DNA from: Siphonodentalium dalli | Taxonomy: Eukaryota; Mollusca; Scaphopoda; Gadilida; Siphonodentaliidae | Direction of reading: 5' to 3' | Length of the DNA stretch: 64,000 nucleotides | Assembly: GCA_032622095.1 (NCBI GenBank) | Contig: CP136063.1 | Coordinates: 41,948,106 to 42,012,105 of the forward strand | In this document: piece after piece, positions 55,379 to 64,000 of the stretch | How positions within the stretch are numbered: the stretch's first letter is position 1 | Layout of the letters: every line of letters begins with the position of its first letter | Translations under genes and position numbers: made by a program | The notes under the pieces: model-generated | Told to the model about the DNA's origin: nothing | Database searches by the model: none | Seen by the model: the letters and a program-made list of their open reading frames with translations, nothing else

Positions 55379-57237
55379 ACTGGATAGTACAGACAGAACT
55401 CTCATTACTCCCTGGTACCGGTACTATAGACACACAAACTAGGTTGAAGGGCATGTATTTTTTGCCCTGTGAAATTTGGTCTCATATTGTCGAAATTTTG
55501 AGAAGTCATATTGCAAATTGATTCAGTAAAATATTTGCATTTGATGGGTGATAGTGATTGTGCTAATACCCTATATTATTATATAAGGACTAGTTTTAAG
55601 AGTGGAGGGAGGGTGAGAGGTCTTAATAGTAAAAGTACATGGGAATTTGGATGGGGACTTGGTCCCCGGGAACCAGATCCTTAGTTGTCAGGTACTCGTA
55701 CTGTTTTCTGCAAATGCAGGCATCTGTGTCTGTGTTTGAGGGGTGTTTGTTCCCAGTTGTTACGTTTAGGGTGGGATATATCAGATATCACCCACCACAC
55801 AGGGGGGTGTCACTTTGGAAAAAGCTCCCAGATTCTGGTTAGTAGGCTGCAGTTGGGTCCATGACCCGTGATTTGTCAGCGTTAAACTTTACCTATTGGA
55901 AATTGGGTTTTGGGCATGATGTACCGGTATCTCCACTGCTGAACAGTTGTTGGTGGTTATAACGCCCGTTATGACCCATGACATCAATATGGAGAACCGG
56001 ATTTGTATATGTAAGCATTCTACATTTTAGGGGTGGGAACTCTGTCTCCAGTTAGCATTAATATGACCATATTGTATTGTTGTGGGTTGACAAGCTAAAA
56101 GCCCAACCATCTTTTTCAATGGAGTAATGAGAAATAAGGTCCCATGGGATGTTTAAATATCTCTATGACATGGGGCCCGCATAAGTGTTGCATGGTGTGG
56201 AAAGTGGGCTATGGCCCAGAGTTGGACTATTTGCCCTCACAAGTATATTATTGTTGAACGGTATTGCTGCATGCAAGTAGATGTGCCGTACCTGCTAATT
56301 ATATGCATTTGTTTAGTTTATAGTGTATATATCATACATTTGTGGGGTCATGGAGTACACCATACCCCGTTGATATAGCAATTTCTTGGTTTGTTGATCC
56401 AAGTCTTGTGGAATCAGCATACCAGTATGTCTTGTAAATAGGAGGGTTGTGTTTTTGAATAATTGTTATAATTAATTTCTGACATCGTTTTATCTGCAAT
56501 ACTCTACTGGTATACACAAAAGCCTACCAAAGTCTGTCCAAAACCTCTGTAAATGTTTCTGATAAAGCTGGATAGTAGTATATACACATATGGGTCAAGA
56601 CGTGAAGGGCGTGATAGAGGGTGCGAGTATCAAGGTAAGTGGGCTCAGAAGCTGTGAGCCCAGAAGGCTATTCCAGAGTGTAAAGGTTGGCAGGCTTGCT
56701 AGGTTCCATATTTAGGAGGCTGCACGTGTAGGTATGGCGGCGGGACTTGTGCGGGTTCTGATCCTTCGGAGGGTCCCAATACTTATGTTTATTTTTTATA
56801 TATCTCTATGTCAATGCTAGTCATTTTGGGGGGGGGGGGGGGGTGGACTTTTATAGTAATTTAAAAGATTTATAGTAGTTCGCAAGATATTTTGTATTTG
56901 GGGGTGGACATTTTTATCAAAGATAAATTAATTGAAATTAAACCCCAAAAGCTGGCCCATGAAAACCCTTGTCCTTAAAATGGGGCCTTAATTTGAAAAC
57001 GTGGGGGATTTGTGGCATCTTTTGGACGCCATCTGACTTTGTCACCGAGGTCGAAGATCCTGAACGAATTCCCCGACACTTTGAACCAGACCATGATACA
57101 AGACAGACACACATGAAACGCATACTCGGAGAATAAAGAAGATTGCCTACAGGCTTAAAGAAAACTACACACCATTTAGTGTAAGTAATAAGTATATCTG
57201 GCTATTTGCAGGCAAGTGTTGTAGCCGAGGTACTACA
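55379..57237. other. Unassigned DNA between gene fragments
   Basis: No convincing ORF. Contains a G16-18 run at about 56827-56844 and a short basic/acidic open stretch near 56990-57140 on both strands without motifs. Confidence 0.4.
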
Positions 57238-57700
57238 CCAGGCTAATTCCCAGGGCTGTAAGTTCAGACTCAGTTCAGACTTACTAAAGTTATCATCCAG
57301 AAACAAAAAAAGACAAACAGACAGACATACTAGTAACATACATTTTCAATATGTTTTTTTCAAAATGGGCGTATAAAAATTGATTATCCTAATACATTGT
57401 TATGTTTCTATTCTCTTATTAGACTATTGTCTTGGGACAATTGTTGGTGGATGCCAACCATCCAGAGAGATTTGCGGATCTTTTGGTGAATATAACAACC
57501 CTGTCCAAGGCACAAGCTGCTGCGAGTAGCAAACCTGATCCAGCAGGATACTTATTCAACCAACACATTGACATGCTGTTCAGCCAGGAAGAGCTGTGCA
57601 TTAGCTCAGGTCTTGGGCTAAGAAAACAAAACAATGAAAAAAACCAAGTCTTGACAATAACAGATGGACTGCGGCAGAAGGTACATTTACATACACATCA
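57238..57700 (+). repeat. Segmental duplication containing an exon, copy 2
   Basis: Matches 44163-44610. This copy keeps the splice acceptor. Confidence 0.85.
57422..57680 (+). CDS. Upstream exon of a GH..YR-box protein, copy 2 (intact exon)
   Basis: Acceptor TTCTCTTATTAG ends at 57421. Open frame through GQLLVDANHPERFADLLVN, NQHIDMLFSQEELCISSGLG and NQVLTITDGLRQK to the donor CAGAAG|GTACAT at 57681. The last codons lead in phase into the kind of exon seen at 45569, but no such exon follows here; module R1 begins at 57826 instead. Stranded exon; role unknown. Confidence 0.5.
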
Positions 57701-57825
57701 TTATTAATTAGCTATAGGTTATTTTATGTCAAAAACTTTATATGACATGTTTTAAAATATGTACTAAGAGTAGAAATAATTATCAATTCAATGTGCCCGG
57801 TTTTGGCAGGATAATCAACAATTTA

Positions 57826-58075
57826 AAAAACAATTTCAGAATAAATAAAACACAAATATAGTCATTTTAGTATCAGTATCTTCTTGACATCGAATAGCTC
57901 TAAAACCTTAGAAAACACATTGCTTTAGGTATAGTATTTTTTTAAATCTCCAACGACGAGAGGGGGACACTCACCCTCGAGCTCTCCCCCAGCTCGCCAC
58001 TACGCAGCTTGGACGATATGTTTCGCATCGTATGGTCACTGATGGCCTGACCAATATTTTAAGGCTTCTGCCGAC
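57826..58075 (+). repeat. Module R1, copy d
   Basis: As at 47330-47660, ending AAGGCTTCTGCCGACCATG. Confidence 0.8.
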
Positions 58076-58119
58076 CATGTGTATCATACAGGACATAAAA
58101 CACGTATTCAAACAAACAA

Positions 58120-58400
58120 AAATGTTCCTGGGAGATACCTGATTCTTAACAAGAGACCAATAATTTAAAAGCACTGAAATGGGGCATTCAACCACAATTT
58201 CCAATATGGGTCTAGGATACACAGAAAACTCACTCCAGACCACATAAATTTAAATTCATTCCTGAAAATGAGAAACCACTTGGCTACTGACGTTTTGTAT
58301 CCCATGGAGCAGTACCAGTGTACCATGCAAAATACTTTGCAGCTTGGATGTGTTCTGCATCGTACATGTATGGTCACTAATGATCTGACCAATATTTTAA
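58120..58400 (+). pseudogene. THAP/P-element-like transposase fragment, copy 2
   Basis: Degraded start (ILNKRPII then a stop), then HRKLTPDHINLNSFLKMRNH and LATDVLYPMEQYQ in frame. More damaged than the copies at 52150 and 59375. Confidence 0.45.
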
Positions 58401-58414
58401 GGCTTCCGCTGGCC

Positions 58415-58620
58415 CTGATAATAATGACAGCATTATGGACATACTCGATTATATGCTATCCCAGGTCGGCCGTATGGCTGATAAAGAGTATTTAAAAATG
58501 TTCAAGCTATGGGTAACAATGACAAAATTCTGATGCACCAGGAAGATGACTCTGCAGCTCAAGATGATGAAGATAAGCCGCTTGCACTACTCAGGAAACA
58601 GGGTCGAAGCATTTTACTAT
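58415..58620 (+). repeat. Module F, copy d
   Basis: TAATAATGACAGCATTATGG through CGGCCGTATGGCTGATAAAG. Continues into the acidic ORF start of the FNxxFHxPKKD fragment. Confidence 0.75.
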
Positions 58621-58998
58621 TATCTGATGACGAAACCTTGATTAACTTGAAACGGGCATGTAAAGACTACCAAAGTGATGATTATATGTGTAACCCAGAG
58701 TTTCATAAGTAAATTATGTAAGTTATATCCAGAGGAATGTAAAACAAAAGAACTGATGCCTGTGTCGAAAGGGGTGTACAGAAAATATTTTAACGAGAAC
58801 TTCAATAGTTCCTTCCATAAACCAAAGAAAGACCAATGCCTCCTGTTCAGAAAGTACCACATAGAAAAGGCATTCACAGGAAACGTTTCATCGAACCAGG
58901 AGTCAGAATACACTTCTCACCAGGAACGAAAAATCAGTACACGGGAAGAGAAAGCGGAAAGTCATTTCCGACTAGACCGTGAAAACAATGACTTTTGA
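58500..58998 (+). pseudogene. Transposase-like protein fragment (FNxxFHxPKKDxC type), copy 2
   Basis: The acidic part is open from 58509 to 58712 (DKILMHQEDDSAAQDDEDKP, LLSDDETLINLKRACKDY). The second part, from about 58700 to 58998, is in another frame (VYRKYFNENFNSSFHKPKKD). A GTAAAT donor-like site sits at the switch (58710), so the frame change may be a spliced or lost intron border. Close to copy 1 at 51300-51803. Confidence 0.5.
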
Positions 58999-59086
58999 TC
59001 ATGAAGCTGTCCTGTCTGCACCATGTGGTTTGGTTAGTCAGTTATATTATAGACTTCAAGTCTCCCTGTTCTGAACCCCTAGGAAT

Positions 59087-59322
59087 AAATAACACAAATA
59101 CAGTCGTTTTAACATCAGTATCTTCTTGACATCGAATAGCTCCAAAATCTTGGAAAACACATTGCTTTAGGTATAGTATTTTTCAAAATCTCAAATGATG
59201 AGAGGGGGACACTCCTTCGAGTTCTCCCCGGCTCACCGCTACGCAGCTTGGACGATACGTTCCACATCGTATGGTCACTAATGGCCTGAGTAATATTTTA
59301 AGGCTTCCACCGGCCCTGTGTG
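59087..59322 (+). repeat. Module R1, copy e
   Basis: Almost identical to copy c, and preceded by the same coding fragment, so 51230-52500 and 58430-59690 are one duplicated block. Confidence 0.85.
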
Positions 59323-59374
59323 TCATACAGGACATAAAACACGTATTCAAAAAAAATAAGGAACAATTTAGAAT

Positions 59375-59690
59375 CAAGCAAATTGGACAATGAAAATGTT
59401 CCTGGGCGATACCTGATTCTTAACAAGAGACCAATAATTTGGGAGCACTGGAAAGGGGCATTCAACCACAATTTCCAATATGGGTTTAGGATACACAGAA
59501 AGCTCACTCCAGACCACATAAATTTAAATTCATTCCTGAAAATGAGAAACCACTTGGCTACTGACGTTTTGTTGGCAGACATGTTGTATCCCATGGAGCA
59601 GTACCAGTGTACCATGCAAAATACTTCGCAGCTTGGATGTGTTCTGCATCGTACATGTATGGTCACTAATGGCATGACCAATATTTTAAG
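59375..59690 (+). pseudogene. THAP/P-element-like transposase fragment, copy 3
   Basis: Best-preserved copy: VPGRYLILNKRPIIWEHWK, HRKLTPDHINLNSFLKMRNH and LLADMLYPMEQYQ in one frame, continuing open to 59820. Bounded by R1 copy e and module F, with no start or splice signals that would make it a working gene. Confidence 0.5.
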
Positions 59691-59919
59691 GCTTCCGCTG
59701 GCCCTGGTAATAATGAGAGCATTACGGACACACCCGATTATATGCTATCCCAGGTCGGCAGTATGGCTGATAAGAGTATTAATGGTAAAAATGTTCAAGC
59801 TATGGATGACAAAATTCTGATGCACCAGGAAGATGACTCTGCAGCTCAGACGATGACGATAAGCTGTTTGCACTACTCAGGAAACAGGGTCGAAGCATTT
59901 CACTATCATATCTGATGAG

Positions 59920-60058
59920 GAAACGCATCGATAATGAGGTTGATGAAAACATACACATGGAACGATCCATTGGCATCGATAATGATGTTGGTGAAAACAT
60001 ACACATGGAACGATCCGTTTGCAGCAATGCAAACGGCAGGGAAGAAATACACTCTTAG
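59920..60058 (+). repeat. 48-bp coding-like tandem repeat
   Basis: Two copies of ATCGATAATGA(G/T)GTTG.TG then AAAACATACACATGGAACGA. Translated, (I)DN(E/D)V-ENIHMERS is repeated in frame and then stops at 60056-60058. Confidence 0.6.
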
Positions 60059-60130
60059 AAAATTTACTCCTTACGTGATAAGGGACTTTGCTTGACATTT
60101 ATTGACGAACAATTGGCAATTGAGTCATAC

Positions 60131-62316
60131 AATGAAAGTGTCAATGACACTGTAGCTCAACTTAGGTAGGGGAATAATTTAATGGTCGACAGTAAATGGA
60201 GGAATAAGAAAGGTGCTAATCGAAACGTCTAAGTAAGACTAGATGAACATGTCAATATCAACATTCATGACAGGTTTCATAATGATCGGATCAGGGATGT
60301 GGTGATTATGGTGTGCCAAAGGATTTATTGATGCAAAGAGTAAATTCTAAAATGGCCAACGGTAGCCATGTTTTTTTCCGAATTACCCCAAAATGACTTG
60401 TTCCCATCTACAGCCTTTACAAATCTCATAATGATCTGATAAAAGATATGACCTGTAGCCTGTGCCAATGGATTTAGTCATGCAAAGAGTAAAATCCAAG
60501 ATGGCTGCTGGGGGCCATGTTTTTCGGCTGAACAACCCCAAAATGACTCGTTTCCCATCTACATGTCATTGGAAACATACATGACAAATTTCTTGAAGTT
60601 CCGACCAAAGCTACGACCTGTAGCCCACACCAAAGGATTTATTCATGCAAAGAGTAAAATCCAATATGGCTGCTGGCGGACACGTTTTTTAGCTAAACGA
60701 CCCCAAAATGACTCGTTCCCATCTACATGTTAATATTAACATCCATGATAAATATCATGATGAACAGACGAACAGTACGACCTGTAGCCCGTGCCAATGG
60801 ATTGAATTTTGAAATCCAAGATGGCTGCCAGCGGCCATGTTTTTTGGCCGTATGACCCCAAAATGACTAGTTCCCATATACATGTCAATATCAATATTCA
60901 TGACAAATTTCATATAGGTCAGACCAAAGGTACGACCTGTAACCCGCGCCAAAGGATTTATTCATTGAAAGAGTAAAATCCAAGATGGCTGCTGGCGGCC
61001 ATGTTTTTTAGCCGAACAACCCCAAAATTACTCGTTCCCATCTACATGTCATTGTTAACATTCATGAAAAATTTCATGAAGTTCTGACCAAAGCTACAAC
61101 CTGTAGGCCGCGCCAAAGAATTTAGTCATGCAAAGAGTAAAATCCAAGATGGCTGCTGGCGGCCATGTTTTTTGGCTTAACGACCTCAAAATCACTCGTT
61201 CCCATCTACATGTCATTGTTAACATCCATGACAAATTTCATGATGATCAGACGAACAGCACGACCTGTAGCCCGCGCCAATGGATTGAATTTTGAAATCC
61301 AAAATGGCCACCAGCGGCCATGTTTTTTGGTCAAAATGACTCGTTCCCATCTACATGTCAATGTCAACATTCATGACAAAATTCATAAAGATCAGACCAT
61401 AGGTACGACCTGTAGCCCGCGCCAAAGGATTTAGTCATGCAAAGAGTAAAATCCAAGATGGCTGCTGGCGGCCATGTTTTTTGGCCGATCAACCCCAAAA
61501 TCACTCGTTCCCATCTACATGTCATTGTTAACATCCATGAGAAATTTCATGAAGTTCTGATCAAAACGACGACCTGTAGCCTGCGCCAAAGGATTTAGTC
61601 ATGGAAAGAGTAAAATCCACGATGGCTGCCAGCGGCCATGTTTTTTGGCCGTATGACCCCAAAATGACTCGTTCCCATATACATGTCAATATCAATATTC
61701 ATGACAAATTTCATAAAGGTCAGACCAAAGGTACGACCTGTAACCCGTGCCAAAGGATTTAGTCATGCAAAGAGTAAAATCCAAGATGGTTGCTGGCGGC
61801 CATGTTTTTTGGCCGAACAACCCCAAAATCACTCGTTCCCATCTACATGTCATTTTTAACATCCATGACAAATTTCATGAAGTTCTGACCAAAGCTACAA
61901 CCTGTAGCCCGCGCCAAAGAATTTAGTCATGCAAAGAGTAAAATCCAATATGGCTGCTGGCGGCCATGTTTTTTGGCTGAACGACCCCAAAATCACTCGT
62001 TCCCATCTACATGTCAATATTAACATCCATGACAAATTTCATAATGATCAGACGAACAGCACGACCTGTAGCCCGCGCCAATAGATTGAATTTTGAAATC
62101 CAAAATGGCCACCAGCGGCCATGTTTTTTGGCAGAATGACCCCAAAATGACTTGTTCCCATCTACATGTCAATGTCAACATTCATGACAAATTTCATAAA
62201 GATCAGACCAAAGGTACGACCTGTAGCCCGCGACAAAGGAAATTGTTGACGGACACACGGACGACTGACGCCAAGCCATGGCAATAGCTCAAACTTACAA
62301 AAGTAAGTTGAGCTAA
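60131..62316 (+). mobile_element. Satellite-bearing pearl-like element (family P6), long copy
   Basis: Start AATGAAAGTGTCAATGACAC with TAGCTCAACTTA at 60151-60162. About twelve ~160-bp units (AAGAGTAAAATCCAAGATGG, GACTCGTTCCCATCTACATG, GACCTGTAGCCCGCGCCAA) occupy 60300-62230. A short (GGACACAC) tract follows at 62251-62265, then the stem-loop TAGCTCAAACTTAC AAAA GTAAGTTGAGCTA and CTAA at 62284-62316. The 5' motif and 3' hairpin arm match. No coding. Confidence 0.85.
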
Positions 62317-62325
62317 TGAACATAA

Positions 62326-62545
62326 ATTATAACGAATTATTACCCGAACTTGTTAATAATTATTGCTATGACGTTGACGTTAAATTTACTTGTGACGTCA
62401 TGTATATGACGTTACAGATACTCTCCAAAGGGTTAACCCTTTGGAGAGTATCTATAACGTCATATACATGACGTCATGTGTGAGTTAAACGTCATAGCAA
62501 TAATTTTTAACAAATTCGGGTCAAAAGGTCCAATAATTTGTTTCA
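62326..62545. repeat. Large palindrome centred on TTAA
   Basis: Arms of about 105 bp around the centre GGGTTAACCC at 62430-62439. The inner ~35 bp per side are nearly perfect (CCCTTTGGAGAGTATCT, ATGACGTCATGTATATGACG). The outer parts differ by small indels (ACCCGAA(C/T)TTGTTAA..ATTATTGCTATGACG). Confidence 0.85.
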
Positions 62546-62677
62546 ATTTATGTTATTTTGTGTTTACGTGTGCTATCATAATATATTGCACTTATACATT
62601 GGGACATTATATTAATAAAAATATCTCCTATGCAAATCATTTATAAATCAGATGATCAAATGAAATTATGTCTACAT

Positions 62678-64000
62678 AATGAAAGTGTCAATGACACTGT
62701 AGCTCAACTTAGGTAGGGGAATAATTTAATGGTTTACAGTAAATGGAGAAATAGGAAAGATGCTGATTGAAATGTCTTACCTGTGCCAAAGGATTTAGTT
62801 ATGCAAAGAGTAAAATCCAAGATGGCTGCTGGTGGCCATGATTTTTGGCCGAATGACCCCATAAGAACCCGTTCCCATCTACATGTCATTATTAACATCC
62901 ATGACAAATTTTATGAAGATCCGACCAAAGCTACAACCTGTAGTCTGCACCAAAGGATTTAGTCATGCAAAGAGTAAAATCCAAGATGGTTGCTGGCGGC
63001 CATGTTTTTTGGCCGAACGACCCCAAAATGACTCGTTCCGATCTACATGTCAATATTAACATCCATGACAAATTTCATGATTATCAGACGAATAGTACTA
63101 CATGTAGCCCGCCCGCGCCAATGGATTTAATTTTGAAATCCAAGATGGGCCACCAGTGGCCATGTTTTTTGGTCGAATGACCCCAAAATGACTTGTTCCC
63201 ATCTACATGTCAATGTCAACAGCCATGACAAATTTCATGAAGATCCTACTAAAAGGTATGACCTGCAGCCCGCACAAAGGATTTAGTCATGCAAAGAGTA
63301 AAATCCAAGATGGCTGCTGGTGGCCATGTTTTTTGGCTGAACAACCACAAAATGACTCGTTCCCATCTACATGTCATTGTTAACATTCATGAAAAATTTC
63401 ATGAAGTTCTGACCAAAGCTACAACCTGTAGGCCGCGCCAAAGAATTTAGTCATGCAAAGAGTAAAATCCAAGATGGTTGCTGGCGGCCATGTTTTTTGG
63501 CCGAACGACCCCAAAATGACTCGTTCCGATCTACATGTCAATATTAACATCCATGACAAATTTCATGATTATCAGACGAATAGTACTACATGTAGCCCGC
63601 CCGCGCCAATGGATTTAATTTTGAAATCCAAGATGGGCCACCAGTGGCCATGTTTTTTGGTCGAATGACCCCAAAATGACTTGTTCCCATCTACATGTCA
63701 ATGTCAACAGCCATGACAAATTTCATGAAGATCCTACTAAAAGGTATGACCTGCAGCCCGCACCAAAGGATTTAGTCATGCAAAGAGTAAAATCCAAGAT
63801 GGCTGCTGGTGGCCATGTTTTTTGGCTGAACAACCACAAAATGACTCGTTCCCATCTACATGTCATTGTTAATATTCATGACAAATTTTATGATGATCAG
63901 ACTAAAGGTATGACCTGTAGCCCGTGCTAAAGAATTTAGTCATACAAAGAGTAAAATCCAAGATGGCTGCTGGTGGCCATGTTTTTTGGCCGAACGACCC
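62678..64000 (+). mobile_element. Satellite-bearing pearl-like element (family P6), third copy, runs off the window
   Basis: Same AATGAAAGTGTCAATGACAC start. At least eight ~160-bp units to the window end. The block starting near 62955 is repeated almost exactly from about 63443, giving a 488-bp three-unit higher-order repeat. The two 71-residue ORFs in it are identical and are satellite by-products. Confidence 0.85.

Noticed and set aside
60300-62230. Regularly spaced repeats resembling an array such as CRISPR
   Set aside because: Units are ~160-bp tandem repeats with no unique spacers, in an animal-type genome inside a mobile element.
62965-63668. Two identical 71-residue ORFs
   Set aside because: They are translations of the 488-bp satellite higher-order repeat; the same frame appears in other units with stops. 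Not genes.

Overview
This window looks like a mobile-element-rich stretch of an animal nuclear genome. AT-rich DNA carries exon/intron structures with GT/AG borders, non-LTR and LTR retroelement fragments, hAT and other terminal-inverted-repeat (TIR) elements, and many non-autonomous elements built from 150-190 bp tandem units, a (CGGA)n microsatellite and a terminal stem-loop. That last architecture is best known from marine molluscs ('pearl' elements of oysters, Helentron-associated HINE elements). A mollusc, probably a bivalve, is my inference; no species can be named. There are no bacterial features such as operons or ribosome binding sites.

Layout. 0-2.3 kb: decayed hAT transposase and a probable right end of its element. 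2.3-6.4 kb: HECT-like E3 ligase fragments, partly tandem-duplicated and interrupted by two pearl-like elements. 7.57-9.2 kb: a TIR element with a 3-bp TTA target duplication (PIF/Harbinger style) carrying an intact 208-codon ORF I do not recognise. 9.4-16.1 kb: duplicated exon segment and a three-level nest of pearl-like elements. 16.2-18 kb: MITE, a dense palindromic patch and a ZMYM/hAT-like fragment. 18.7-22.2 kb: a duplicated LINE-tail/TatD-type segment and a CR1/L2-like LINE truncated inside its reverse transcriptase. 23.6-27.0 kb: a three-exon BEN-domain gene with a frame break and a stop. 27.8-28.8 kb: TIR element with hairpin-rich ends. 28.9-32.1 kb: a TatD-DNase-type coding region split by a hAT element. 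32.3-35.1 kb: exons of a DUF4806-like gene. 35.5-36.9 kb: a ~360 bp tandem repeat. 36.9-38.6 kb: second LINE-tail/TatD segment. 40.6-43.3 kb: RecQ helicase fragment and an LTR-retroelement integrase. 44.2-46.0 kb: exons of a protein with a tyrosine-recombinase-like H-x-GH...YR box. 46-60 kb: interleaved, repeatedly duplicated modules with transposase-like exons and a long Ser/Asn-rich ORF split by a second copy of the same hAT family. 60.1-64.0 kb: two long satellite-bearing elements separated by a palindrome.

Most coding regions are broken, so I see no working pathway. The strongest evidence is structural: empty/filled site comparison, exact target duplications in two interrupted reading frames, nested insertions and matched terminal hairpins. 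The best candidates for something undescribed are the TTA-flanked element with its unknown ORF and the set of pearl-like families sharing one terminal design. The TatD-fusion proteins found at three loci come next.
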